From: Vreelandella massiliensis
GTDB lineage: Bacteria; Pseudomonadota; Gammaproteobacteria; Pseudomonadales; Halomonadaceae
DNA length: 64,000 nt
Assembly (NCBI RefSeq): GCF_900155385.1
Contig: NZ_LT699744.1
Coordinates: forward strand, 329,562 to 393,561
Direction of reading: 5' to 3'
The notes under the pieces are model-generated. The model was not told where the DNA came from. It searched no databases and saw only the letters and a list, made by a program, of their open reading frames with translations. The first letter of the stretch is position 1, and each line of letters starts with the position of its first letter. Below, one piece after another: positions 17,943 through 26,511 of the stretch. The translations under genes and the position numbers were made by a program.

Positions 17943-18794
17943 ATGCTGGCACTCGCCCGTTGGTTGATGCAGGCGACGCCTTACGCTGTAGGCGGCGCGG
18001 CCCTTGCGTCATTAATCCCTTGGCTTTTTTGGCTGGGGGCGGCGATTGCTGGGCTTGTCACGTTACGTAAAGGGTTTGCACCTGCGCTACCCGTGATTAT
18101 CGCTGCCGCGCTTCCCGCCGGATGGTGGTGGATGCAAGGCGATGTGATACCGCTGGCCAGTGTTCTGCTGGTGACCTTAATGGCGGTGGTGCTACGCGAG
18201 CGTATGCGCTGGAGCGAGGCGCTCATCGCCGGCGCTATCGCCGCCGCTGTAATGGTGCAGATAGGTATTTTTACCCCGCCAGGCAGCACCGAGGCTATGC
18301 TGACTCAGCTGCGCGAGAGTTCGCAAGAGGTCAATAGCGTGCTCAGTGAGCTGTCCCAGCAAGGCTATGATACGCAAACCCTGGCCGAGCTTGTGGTGGG
18401 TGGCGTCACGGGGTTAGTGGTTCTGATTGCGGCTACTGTTTGCTTGGTATTAGCGCGCAGTTGGCAAGCGGGCCTCTACAACCCGGGCGGCTTTCGCGAG
18501 GAGTTTCATGCGCTGCGGCTGGCGCCAAAAGAGCTAGCGGTTCTTGCGGTGGTGGGTGTGGTGAGTGTGCTCTTCGGACTACCCGCCTTTTCGATGCTTA
18601 TCTGGGTGCCACTGCTGGTCGCGGGTATCGCGCTGGTGCATGGTGTTATTGGATTAAAGGGGATGAACGGGCTGTGGCTGGTGGCTTTTTATATACTGCT
18701 CATCACCACGTGGCCCACGATTCTCATTGTGCTGCTGTTAGGGTTAATTGATACATTCGCGAACGTTCGCGCACGCCTTGCCCGCAGCAATTGA
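17943..18794 (+). CDS. DUF2232-like polytopic membrane protein
   Basis: 283 residues from ATG 17943 (GTG directly before it at 17940 is equally possible; no clear ribosome binding site, so coupling to rpsR is likely). About eight hydrophobic segments are visible, including MLALARWLMQATPYAVGGAA and the C-terminal GLWLVAFYILLITTWPTIL. A membrane protein of this type sits between rpsR and rplI in Pseudomonas and Halomonas relatives and resembles the YybS/DUF2232 group. Function unknown; it lies in the inner membrane. Confidence 0.7.
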   Translation: MLALARWLMQATPYAVGGAALASLIPWLFWLGAAIAGLVTLRKGFAPALPVIIAAALPAGWWWMQGDVIPLASVLLVTLMAVVLRERMRWSEALIAGAIAAAVMVQIGIFTPPGSTEAMLTQLRESSQEVNSVLSELSQQGYDTQTLAELVVGGVTGLVVLIAATVCLVLARSWQAGLYNPGGFREEFHALRLAPKELAVLAVVGVVSVLFGLPAFSMLIWVPLLVAGIALVHGVIGLKGMNGLWLVAFYILLITTWPTILIVLLLGLIDTFANVRARLARSN

Positions 18795-18809
18795 CAAGAG
18801 GTTTACGAG

Positions 18810-19256
18810 ATGGAAGTCATTCTGCTCGATAAAATTGGTAAGCTGGGCGGCCTGGGTGACAAAGTCACCGTTAAGCCCGGTTACGGTCGTAACTACTTGG
18901 TACCTTACGGCTTAGCCGTTCCGGCCACCAAGGATAACATTGCCGCCTTCGAAGCCCAGCGTGCTGAGCTTGAAGCCCAGGCTGCAGAGCGTAAGGCAGA
19001 AGCCGAAGCGCGCGCTGAGCAGCTTAACGACATCGAGCTTTCGCTGGTATCGAAAGCCGGTGAAGAAGGCAAACTGTTTGGCTCAATCGGCCCGCGCGAC
19101 CTGGCGGACGCTATCTCTTCCGCCGGTATCGAAGTGGCGAAGAGCGAAGTGCGTATGCCGCAAGGCCCGATTCGCCAGACTGGCGAATATGACATCGACC
19201 TCCACCTGCACGCTGAAGTGGATGCCGTTGTTCGCGTGGTCGTTGTCGCAGAGTAA
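18810..19256 (+). CDS. rplI: 50S ribosomal protein L9
   Basis: 148 residues: [31 protein letters not shown], a long connecting helix ([21 protein letters not shown]) and the C-terminal rRNA-binding domain ([15 protein letters not shown]). L9 links the base of the L1 stalk to neighbouring ribosomes. Last gene of the S6 operon, followed by a strong intrinsic terminator. Confidence 0.97.
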   Translation: MEVILLDKIGKLGGLGDKVTVKPGYGRNYLVPYGLAVPATKDNIAAFEAQRAELEAQAAERKAEAEARAEQLNDIELSLVSKAGEEGKLFGSIGPRDLADAISSAGIEVAKSEVRMPQGPIRQTGEYDIDLHLHAEVDAVVRVVVVAE

Positions 19257-19280
19257 ACGCTCTCGCCAACGCTGACGCCT

Positions 19281-19315
19281 CAAAGGGCGCGGGAATTCCC
19301 GCGCCCTTTGTTTTT
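19281..19315 (+). terminator. Rho-independent terminator of the rpsF-rplI operon
   Basis: A 30-base perfect palindrome (19281-19310, arms CAAAGGGCGCGGGAA) followed directly by five T's, 25 bases past the rplI stop. It separates ribosomal genes from dnaB. Confidence 0.93.
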
Positions 19316-19450
19316 GTCTTAAAAAGAAACCCTATCCTTTTTGACGGTACATTTGTCCTTGGAAACAGCCCGTCACGCTAGTGATAGCATGCTCCCCCCG
19401 TTAGGATATTCCCTCTGTTTGGCCATGGCGATTGAGCGAAGGAGATCGTG

Positions 19451-22400
19451 ATGCAAGACCCCGCTGATCAAGAAACGGCAGCGCTGAAACTGCCTCCACA
19501 CTCCCTGGAAGCCGAGCAATCGGTACTGGGCGGGTTAATGCTTGATAATCAGGCGTGGGACAACATTTCGGATCGCCTCGTCGCCGATGACTTTTATCGC
19601 TACGAACACCGCTTGGTCTTCAACGTGATGAGCCATCTTGCCGAAGCAGGGCAGCCGCTTGACGTGGTCACACTGTCCGAAGCCCTCGAAGGGCGCGATC
19701 AGCTGGATACCGTCGGAGGGTTGGCCTTTCTTGCCGAGCTGGCGCGCAATACCCCCTCTGCAAGCAATATTCGTGCATACGCCGATATTGTCCGCGAGCG
19801 TGCGACACTGCGTAAGCTGATTCGGGCAGCGAACCAAATCGCCGAAGGGGCTTTTGCACCGCAAGGGCGCCCCGCCGATGAGCTGTTAAACGAAGCCGAG
19901 CGGCTCGTGTTTCAAATTGCCGAGGAGCGACCCAAAACCGGCGGTCCTATCGGCATGAGTGACCTTCTGACCAAAGCAGTTGACCGTATTGATGAGCTTT
20001 TCAATCTCAAAGGCGAGATGACCGGCCTCTCCTCCGGCTTCCGCGACTTGGACGAAATGACCTCCGGGTTGCAGCCCTCCGATATGGTCATCATTGCCGG
20101 ACGGCCCTCGATGGGGAAATGCTTGATGAGTGGCTCGCGGCTGGTCGACCCGGAAAGTGGTGCGCTGGTCACCATTGATGAGCTAGTGGCTCGTCAACAA
20201 GCGCCGCTGCTGACGTTAACTGATGATTTTAAGCTGAGACGCTCACATGCATCGGCGTTTGTCGATGATGGTGAAAAGCCGGTTTTCCGTGTGCGTACCG
20301 CGACAGGCAGAGAAGTGGCGACAACGCTAACGCACCCGTTTTTAACCGGCGATGGTTGGCAGCCGCTGCAAAAAATAGCCGTTGGCGAGCGCATCGCGGT
20401 ACCCCGCGAAATACCGGTATTTGGCCACGAGGCAATGCCTGAGCACCAAGTAAAAATCTTGGCCTATATGCTGGCCGACGGCGGCACAACGCAAACCTGC
20501 CCCATGTTCACCAACGCCAGCGCCGAGCTACGTGCTGACTTTGCGCAAGCGGTGAGCCATTTTCCTGGGGTAACGTGCCGTTTGGTAGAAAATACCCAAA
20601 AAAGCGTTGATCGAACACCTACTTTGCGGGTGAGCCGCGATGCGGCACGCTTAAAGCCATTGCGAGCGCAGTTTTCACAAACCTTACGTGAGAAGCTCCA
20701 GGCGCAGAGCATGACAGGGGAGGCGCTAGCTGCGTTGCTAAATGTGAGTAAAGCGGCGGTGAGTGCCTGGTGCAGTGGTAAGGCCGTTCCCATTGAGCCA
20801 ACGTTTATGCGTCTTTGCGAGACGCTGAATATACCTTTAACGGTTGACGACTCTGCGTCTGACTATACCGCCATGGCCAAAAATGCCCCTAACCCCGTGA
20901 GGCACTTCCTTGAAGTGCATGGTGTATGGGCAAAAAAGGCATTAGATAAGCGGATGCCGGAGTGCATATTTCGTTTGCCCAAACAGCAGTTGGCACTATT
21001 TCTCAACCGACTCTTTGCCTGTGATGGCAGCGCCTTTGTCCAAGCAAACGGCCAAGGGCGCATCAGCTACGCATCGTCAAGCCGTGAGTTGATCCGCGAT
21101 GTGCAACATCTGCTACTGCGCTTTGGTATTTTGAGCAAAATTCGTGAGAAAAAGAGCCGCGATGCCAATCTGTGCCAATCTCCTTGGGAGCTTGAAATCC
21201 TTGATCAGACTAGTCAAAAACGTTTTATCCGGGAAGTGGAGATCTTCAGCAAAGAGGGGGCATTAGAAGCGCTTAGCGCCTGTATTGACACTAAGCGCAT
21301 ACATAGCAACCGCGATAGCTTGCCTCCATCGGTTAATCGTTATGTGCTGGCTAAAAAAGGCGAGCGTTCTTGGCGCGAGCTGTTCGAGCAAACGCAGGCA
21401 CCCTTACCGGTAGGGTATAACCCGCACTTATCAGGCCGTAGTGAGCGCTGTTTATCACGTCACCGAGCGGCTGAGTTTGCCCGGTTGTTAGGGGGGGATG
21501 CTTACCTCGAAAATTTAGCGGCTTCCGATATTTATTGGGATGAGGTTGTCTCCATTGAGCCGCTTGGCATGCAGCAAGTCTTTGATTTAACGGTGGATGA
21601 GACGCATAACTTCATCGCCGAAGATATTTGTGTTCACAACACGACGTTCGCCATGAATATCGTCGAACATGCCGTGATTTCCAGCGATAAGCCGGTCATG
21701 GTGTTCTCCATGGAGATGCCGGCGGAATCGTTGATGTTGCGGATGCTCTCTTCGCTGGGACGGATTGATCAAACGCGTGTGCGTACCGGTCAGTTAGAAG
21801 ACGAGGATTGGCCGCGTCTAACGTCTGCGGTTAATCTGCTCAAGGATAAACAGCTCTTTATCGATGATACCGCGGCCCTTTCGCCCAACGAAATGCGCTC
21901 GCGGATTCGCCGGGTGGTGCGCGAGCACGGCAACATGGCGTTGATCATGATCGACTATCTGCAGCTGATGCAGATCCCCGGTTTTTCGGAAAATCGCACC
22001 GGTGAAATTTCCGAAATTTCTCGCTCACTGAAAGGGTTAGCCAAAGAGTTTAACTGCCCGGTGGTGGCACTGTCGCAGCTTAACCGCTCCCTTGAGCAGC
22101 GCCCCAACAAACGCCCGGTGATGTCGGATCTTCGTGAGTGTGTCACAGGCGATACGCGGGTGATGTTGGCAGATGGGCAAAGAGTACCCATTGCGGAGCT
22201 GGTAGGTAAAACACCGGCGGTTTTGTCTGTTAATGAGCAGGGAAGTATCCAGCCAGCTTATAGTGATTTAGTTTGGTCTGTTGGAAAAAAACCGGTTTTT
22301 GAAGTCAAGCTGGCGAGTGGTCGACAGATACGTTGTACCGCTGAGCACCGTTTAAAGGGGCTGTTTGATTGGAAGCGGATTAATGAGCTTAAGGTAGGCG

Positions 22401-23602
22401 ATCGCCTTGCTGTTGCACGAAAGGTCAGTGAGCCTACTTCCCCCAAAGTTTGGAGAGAGGAGGCCATTATATTACTGGCCCATTTACTCGGTGATGGCAG
22501 CTACATTAAGCACCAGCCTCTGCGTTACACGACCGCATGTGAAGCCAATAGCCAAGCCGTGACTGATGCAGCTGAAGCGTTTGGCTCAACGGTGACGCGG
22601 CACGCCGGGCGTGGCAATTGGCATCAATTGGTCATTGCCGGGAACGGAAACCGTTGGCATCCCGCTGGAGTTGGCAGGTGGTTGAAAGACCTGGGAATAT
22701 TTGGGCAGCGTTCGGCTGAAAAGCATATCCCTAATGAAGTATTTCAGCTCTCTGATGATCAGCTTGCTCTATTTTTGCGGCATATCTGGGCGACTGACGG
22801 AAGCATCACGCAAGATAAAAACCACCGTGTACGCCTCTACTTCACCACAGTTAGCCGCAAGTTGATCGATGATATCGCAGCACTCTTACTGAGATTTGGT
22901 ATCGTCGGGCGTATCCGGAATGTGATCTCGGGTAATGGACAAGGTTGGTTTACCCTTGATGTATCAGGTGCAGAGCAGCAGCGTCGCTACATGTCTTTTG
23001 TAGGCGCATTTGGGCATCAGGCACCCATTGTGGAACGGCTTTTGAAAGAAGAGCTGAAGAGCAATACGAATCTGGATACGCTGCCGCGAGACGTCTTTAG
23101 TTATGTGAAAAATCAGATGCAGGCTCAAGGTATTAGCCAGCGCAAGATGGCTTCTTTACGAGGAACCTCTTACGGAGGTACTGCGCACTTTAATTTTGAT
23201 CCCTCCCGGGAGACGCTTGAAAGTTATGCCAATCTTCTGCAAAACGACACGCTAAAACAGCTTGCCAGTAGTGATATGTTTTGGGATCGAGTGGTGGATA
23301 TTCGGGCCTGTGGTGAGGAGGAGGTCTTTGACCTCACCGTGCCCGGTAATGCGTGTTGGTTAGCCGATGGCATTGTCAGTCATAACTCCGGCGCGATTGA
23401 ACAGGATGCAGATGTTATCGCCTTTGTGTATCGCGATGAGGTGTACAACCCAGACAACCCGGATAACCAGGGGCTGGCGGAGCTGATTATCGGCAAGCAG
23501 CGTAACGGCCCAATTGGGACGGTTCACATGGCGTTTATCGGTAAATACACGCGCTTTGAGGACTTGGCGCCGGATAGCTACGGTGAGGCATTTGGCGACT
23601 GA
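19451..23602 (+). CDS. dnaB: Replicative DNA helicase DnaB with two in-frame inteins
   Basis: 1383 residues from ATG 19451 (AGGAG seven bases upstream; the GTG at 19448 is too close). Exteins are residues 1-223, 731-896 and 1313-1383, together 460 residues, the normal size of bacterial DnaB. The N-terminal domain starts LPPHSLEAEQSVLGGLM. The RecA-like domain has Walker A GRPSMGK+TTFAMN, split by intein 1, and Walker B LIMIDYLQLM. The SDLRE+SGAIEQDADVI segment near the DNA-binding/arginine-finger region is split by intein 2. DnaB unwinds the replication fork as a hexamer, so both inteins must splice out for a working helicase. The extein joins reconstruct a continuous canonical sequence, and no frame breaks occur. 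Confidence 0.96.
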   Translation: MQDPADQETAALKLPPHSLEAEQSVLGGLMLDNQAWDNISDRLVADDFYRYEHRLVFNVMSHLAEAGQPLDVVTLSEALEGRDQLDTVGGLAFLAELARNTPSASNIRAYADIVRERATLRKLIRAANQIAEGAFAPQGRPADELLNEAERLVFQIAEERPKTGGPIGMSDLLTKAVDRIDELFNLKGEMTGLSSGFRDLDEMTSGLQPSDMVIIAGRPSMGKCLMSGSRLVDPESGALVTIDELVARQQAPLLTLTDDFKLRRSHASAFVDDGEKPVFRVRTATGREVATTLTHPFLTGDGWQPLQKIAVGERIAVPREIPVFGHEAMPEHQVKILAYMLADGGTTQTCPMFTNASAELRADFAQAVSHFPGVTCRLVENTQKSVDRTPTLRVSRDAARLKPLRAQFSQTLREKLQAQSMTGEALAALLNVSKAAVSAWCSGKAVPIEPTFMRLCETLNIPLTVDDSASDYTAMAKNAPNPVRHFLEVHGVWAKKALDKRMPECIFRLPKQQLALFLNRLFACDGSAFVQANGQGRISYASSSRELIRDVQHLLLRFGILSKIREKKSRDANLCQSPWELEILDQTSQKRFIREVEIFSKEGALEALSACIDTKRIHSNRDSLPPSVNRYVLAKKGERSWRELFEQTQAPLPVGYNPHLSGRSERCLSRHRAAEFARLLGGDAYLENLAASDIYWDEVVSIEPLGMQQVFDLTVDETHNFIAEDICVHNTTFAMNIVEHAVISSDKPVMVFSMEMPAESLMLRMLSSLGRIDQTRVRTGQLEDEDWPRLTSAVNLLKDKQLFIDDTAALSPNEMRSRIRRVVREHGNMALIMIDYLQLMQIPGFSENRTGEISEISRSLKGLAKEFNCPVVALSQLNRSLEQRPNKRPVMSDLRECVTGDTRVMLADGQRVPIAELVGKTPAVLSVNEQGSIQPAYSDLVWSVGKKPVFEVKLASGRQIRCTAEHRLKGLFDWKRINELKVGDRLAVARKVSEPTSPKVWREEAIILLAHLLGDGSYIKHQPLRYTTACEANSQAVTDAAEAFGSTVTRHAGRGNWHQLVIAGNGNRWHPAGVGRWLKDLGIFGQRSAEKHIPNEVFQLSDDQLALFLRHIWATDGSITQDKNHRVRLYFTTVSRKLIDDIAALLLRFGIVGRIRNVISGNGQGWFTLDVSGAEQQRRYMSFVGAFGHQAPIVERLLKEELKSNTNLDTLPRDVFSYVKNQMQAQGISQRKMASLRGTSYGGTAHFNFDPSRETLESYANLLQNDTLKQLASSDMFWDRVVDIRACGEEEVFDLTVPGNACWLADGIVSHNSGAIEQDADVIAFVYRDEVYNPDNPDNQGLAELIIGKQRNGPIGTVHMAFIGKYTRFEDLAPDSYGEAFGD
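20120..21640 (+). mobile_element. Intein 1 of DnaB (P-loop), LAGLIDADG type with HTH
   Basis: 507 residues inserted exactly between Lys and Thr of the Walker A loop (SMGK | TTFAM). It starts with Cys (CLMSGSRL), has block B TTLTHPFL (TxxH), block F beginning SDIYWDEVVSI, and ends FIAEDICVHN followed by Thr+1, so splicing residues are all present. Two LAGLIDADG-type motifs are seen: LAYMLADGG (about intein residue 115) and LFLNRLFACDGSA (about 293). Between them, at about 195-240, is a Cro/CI-like helix-turn-helix (TGEALAALLNVSKAAVSAW). Residues near the motifs include the expected acidic Asp. The element is probably a recent or still active homing endonuclease since it is intact. Base use appears less G+C-rich than the exteins. 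Confidence 0.93.
22139..23386 (+). mobile_element. Intein 2 of DnaB (LRE|SG site), LAGLIDADG type
   Basis: 416 residues between Glu and Ser of SDLRE | SGAIEQDAD. Starts CVTGDTRVML, block B RCTAEHRL, ends ADGIVSHN followed by Ser+1; all splice residues are present. Endonuclease motifs are LLAHLLGDGSY (about intein residue 113) and LFLRHIWATDGS (about 212). A short region near residues 325-345 (GISQRKMASLRG) resembles a helix-turn-helix half. Bases 22201-22260 contain 29 G+C of 60, against 36 of 60 in the adjoining extein at 22081-22140, consistent with foreign origin. Confidence 0.93.
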
Positions 23603-23603
23603 C

Positions 23604-23631
23604 TTGAGCCTTAGCGGCGAGCCCGTATAAT
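23604..23631 (+). promoter_or_regulatory. Sigma-70-like promoter after dnaB
   Basis: TTGAGC (23604-23609), 16-base spacer, perfect TATAAT (23626-23631), starting two bases past the dnaB stop and 54 bases before the next ATG. It should drive the small gene at 23685. Confidence 0.6.
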
Positions 23632-23684
23632 GCGCAGCCCTTTACGCTTATTTATCCATGATTTCATACCAGAGGGGATTAGCG

Positions 23685-23978
23685 ATGGCAGGTGGTTTTC
23701 GACGCGGTAATCGGCAGCGTACACCCAAACTTCAAGCGCGGGGCGAACTGCAAGCAATGGAGCGCGAAGGGCCGTTTAAAGAGTGGTTGGGTATGCCGGA
23801 TCTCTACCGCTACTTTCTCACCGTCGATGGCGAGAAGTACAGCTATCAGACCGAAGATGCTGAGTTGCCGGTCGCGATTGGCGACCAAGTGGTCTTTCGC
23901 TATAAAGAGACCAAAGCGGGTAATTGGATTGACCGCAACTCGCTGGGCAAAGCGATCGACCCTTCGGAGTATCAGTAG
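23685..23978 (+). CDS. Small hypothetical protein (97 aa)
   Basis: Starts MAGGFRRGNRQ at ATG 23685 with AGAGGGG upstream; an ATG 27 bases earlier is in frame but has no binding site. Basic first 30 residues, then a mixed region with YRYFLTVDGEKYSYQTED and VAIGDQVVFRYKET, which reads like a small beta-barrel. No signal peptide or membrane segment. I do not recognise the family. A good promoter lies just upstream, so the gene is probably expressed on its own. Confidence 0.6.
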   Translation: MAGGFRRGNRQRTPKLQARGELQAMEREGPFKEWLGMPDLYRYFLTVDGEKYSYQTEDAELPVAIGDQVVFRYKETKAGNWIDRNSLGKAIDPSEYQ

Positions 23979-24197
23979 TCGAAAGACGCGATGCAGCGCC
24001 CTGACGTGTGCTTTAACCCTGACCTAGTGTGAATAAGTGGGGAACTCTCCTATATTGTGATCGTCATAAGGTTGAAATGAAAACGCCATGGGAGTGTCAC
24101 TAGGTCGCGTCATGCTAAACCCTACTAATGCAGACACCCAGTGGCACACCCAGCGATATGACATCAATAACTATAAGGTTCATAACAGGAGGGATCC

Positions 24198-24500
24198 ATG
24201 GAACTCAAAGCGCTTAAGGCATTTGTCGAAAAGCACGATAACTTCGAAATTCGCGTTATTACGCATGCGGGCAGCCGTTTCTATCAAGCTGAGCTAGAAG
24301 ACGTAGAGGGCAAGCGGCACATGTTGACCCAGCGGGGCAAGCCGATGCTGTTTCGCTCACTCGATGACGTTTACAACGAGTTAAAACGGGCCGGCATCCA
24401 TCGCGCGTATCTGGTACAGCATGTGCCCCATGACGAGGTGATTGGCCGCGACGCTCACTACAGTGAGCCCCTAACCTCACGTATGCCGTTGGTTTTTTAA
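24198..24500 (+). CDS. Small conserved protein, DUF6482-like (100 aa)
   Basis: 100 residues from ATG 24198 with an excellent AGGAGGGA seven bases upstream. Starts MELKALKAFVEKHDNFEIRVITHAGSRFYQAELED, continues with GKRHMLTQRGKPMLFRSLDDVYNEL and ends RMPLVF. I associate this pattern with a small uncharacterised family (DUF6482) in Pseudomonas and Halomonas, from memory. Cytosolic by composition. The final 24 bases overlap the tail of the convergent DCC gene. Confidence 0.65.
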   Translation: MELKALKAFVEKHDNFEIRVITHAGSRFYQAELEDVEGKRHMLTQRGKPMLFRSLDDVYNELKRAGIHRAYLVQHVPHDEVIGRDAHYSEPLTSRMPLVF

Positions 24501-24887
24501 CCTGCGTTTTTCCCACCAGCGACCCAGCTTGACCCGGCGTCGCGCAAAAAAGCGGTAGGCCGCGTCCATCACGCCGCGCAAACCGGGTAAGCAAGAGAGC
24601 CACACCAGCCGCCGGTAGCCCAACACAGCATAGAGGGCCCGGCTGGCATCCATTCCGATATACCACTGCCCTTGACTATCCAGCACATGCAGCTTTCCCA
24701 TCATGGTGGCGAAGTCGGTCGCGTGCGCGTCGGCGTGAAAGGAGGGAGCTTGGATATCCACGAGCTTAACGTGCTCGCGGTGGCGGTGCTTGCCAAGCCA
24801 GGCAACCTCAACGCGACAAAAGGGGCAGTGACCGTCGTGAAATAGGGTGACGGGCGCCTTGGCGTTCAACGGATAAAAACGGCTCAT
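24477..24887 (-). CDS. DCC-family (DUF393) thiol-disulfide oxidoreductase-like protein
   Basis: 136 residues from the ATG at 24887, which has GAGAGGAGC upstream; the frame is open to 24953 but that would run into the photolyase gene. The N-terminus carries the defining DGHCPFCRVEVAWL (D-x-x-C-x-x-C) motif on a thioredoxin-like fold. It starts 22 bases after the photolyase stop, so both probably share a transcript. DCC proteins often neighbour photolyases in proteobacteria; their substrate is not known. Confidence 0.85.
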   Translation of the reverse strand: MSRFYPLNAKAPVTLFHDGHCPFCRVEVAWLGKHRHREHVKLVDIQAPSFHADAHATDFATMMGKLHVLDSQGQWYIGMDASRALYAVLGYRRLVWLSCLPGLRGVMDAAYRFFARRRVKLGRWWEKRRLKNQRHT

Positions 24888-24909
24888 TTCGCTCCTCTCG
24901 GGGTAGGGG

Positions 24910-26499
24910 TTAGTCGTTGCGTCCATCGTCGGATGAGTAGTAGCCCTTGACATGGAAGGGTTTTCCGTAACTTGATTCTGTCTCGAGTTGGGTCAGGAAT
25001 GCTTCAGCCTGTTGCCGCATGGCGTCGCGTTTTTCCTCTTTCATTTTGTCGAGTGCGCCATATATCAGCTTCATACGCGGGTTGGCACGTAGTTCGCCTT
25101 CATGGGTGGCCAGAAAGTGCCAATAGAGGCTATTCAACGGGCACGCCTTGGGTCCGGTGACCTGTTTTGGTGTGTAGCGACAGTGTTGGCAGTGATCGGA
25201 CATCTTGTCGATATACTTACCTGAGGCGCAGTAAGGTTTTGAGCCCATCAAGCCGCCATCCGCGTGGAGCACCATGCCGAGCGTATTGGGCAGTTCGACC
25301 CACTCACAGGCGTCGGCATAGACCGCCAAGTACCAATCACACAGTGCCTCAGGCTTCACGCCACACAGCAGCGCGAAGTTGCCGGTTACCATCAGGCGCT
25401 GAATATGGTGGGCGTAGCTGTTGTCGATGGTCATCTCGATCGCGCGCTGCAGGCAGCGCATATCGGTGTTGCCGTCCCAGTAAAAGGCCGGCAAATCACG
25501 GGAAAAACCCAGCCGGTTTTCGCGCTTGTAACCGGGCATTTGCGTCCAGTACAGGCCGCGCACGTACTCCCGCCAGCCAAGAATCTGCCGAATAAAGCCC
25601 TCCACTGCGTTAATCGGTGCGCGGCCTTTTTCGTACTGCTTCTCGGCGGCGGCGCATACCTCGCGCGGTGAGAGAAGGCCTATATTCATCGCGACCGCTA
25701 AACGCGAGTGAAACAGAAAAGGGTCGGTATCGCTGATGGCGTCTTGATAGCGGCCAAAATCGGGCAGGCTGTGATCAATAAAGTGGCGCAGATCCGCGAG
25801 CGCCTGTCGCCGCGTGACCGGCCAGTTGAACGTCTCAAGCGTCCCCATGTGATGGCCAAAATGCTGCTGGGCCACCGCTAGCGCCTCGCGGGTGAGGGCA
25901 TCTTGACGGTGCTGCGGCGGGCGAGGGGGCTCTACGTTCTCGGATAGCGGCTCGCGGTTGTCGTGATCAAAGTTCCACTGTCCGCCTGCCGGCTCACCGT
26001 CTTTCATCAGAAGGCCGGTGTGCCTGCGCTGCTCGCGATAAAAATACTCCAGGCGCAGCTGCTTGCGCCCCTTGGCCCACTGGGCAAAATCCTCAGGCGT
26101 GGTGAAAAAGCGGTCGTCTTCGATCAACCGCCAAGGACGCTCGGCGGTTTCGCGTTTTTTCATGGCGTGCCAAAGCCGCCACTCGCCGGGTCGGACCGCT
26201 TCAATATGGTCACAGTCGTAAGCGGTCGCTAAGCGTTCGGCTTCGCTGATGATAGCGTGCGTGTTATCAGGATCGTCCAGGGCGGTGTAATGAACGGTGA
26301 AGCCCTTTTCGCGCAGGGCCTGGGCAAAGTGTCGCATTGCCGCCAAAAAGAGGCCGATTTTGTGAATATGGTGGGGGACGTAGTGCGCCTCATCCGCTAC
26401 TTCGCACAGGGCGACTACAGCGTTTTCAGGCGCATGGCGTAGCGTAGGCAGTGAGAGCGATAGCTGATCACCCAACACAAGAATCAACGGCTTGGACAT
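24910..26499 (-). CDS. Iron-sulfur cryptochrome/photolyase, (6-4) PhrB type
   Basis: 529 residues. Starts MSKPLILVLGDQLSLSLPTL, typical of the bacterial iron-sulfur photolyase (FeS-BCP) group rather than class I CPD photolyases. The C-terminal half has the FAD-binding region (FIRQILGWREYVRGLYW) and cysteines in LLCGVKPEALC, HCQHCRY and GPKAC that match the 4Fe-4S ligands. Known members repair (6-4) photoproducts with FAD and a 6,7-dimethyl-8-ribityllumazine antenna. It precedes the DCC gene, and an inverted repeat that may be a light-responsive operator lies 13 bases upstream of the start. Confidence 0.9.
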   Translation of the reverse strand: MSKPLILVLGDQLSLSLPTLRHAPENAVVALCEVADEAHYVPHHIHKIGLFLAAMRHFAQALREKGFTVHYTALDDPDNTHAIISEAERLATAYDCDHIEAVRPGEWRLWHAMKKRETAERPWRLIEDDRFFTTPEDFAQWAKGRKQLRLEYFYREQRRHTGLLMKDGEPAGGQWNFDHDNREPLSENVEPPRPPQHRQDALTREALAVAQQHFGHHMGTLETFNWPVTRRQALADLRHFIDHSLPDFGRYQDAISDTDPFLFHSRLAVAMNIGLLSPREVCAAAEKQYEKGRAPINAVEGFIRQILGWREYVRGLYWTQMPGYKRENRLGFSRDLPAFYWDGNTDMRCLQRAIEMTIDNSYAHHIQRLMVTGNFALLCGVKPEALCDWYLAVYADACEWVELPNTLGMVLHADGGLMGSKPYCASGKYIDKMSDHCQHCRYTPKQVTGPKACPLNSLYWHFLATHEGELRANPRMKLIYGALDKMKEEKRDAMRQQAEAFLTQLETESSYGKPFHVKGYYSSDDGRND

Positions 26500-26511
26500 G
26501 GGTTTGCCTAT

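Noticed and set aside
6129-24054. The 12-mer GAACTCTCCTAT occurs at 6129 (+), 6383 (minus strand) and 24042 (+), with 14 bases shared between the last two.
   Set aside because: By simple counting many 12- to 14-base matches are expected by chance in 64 kb on two strands; one copy is just the prkA ribosome-binding region. No consistent gene context.
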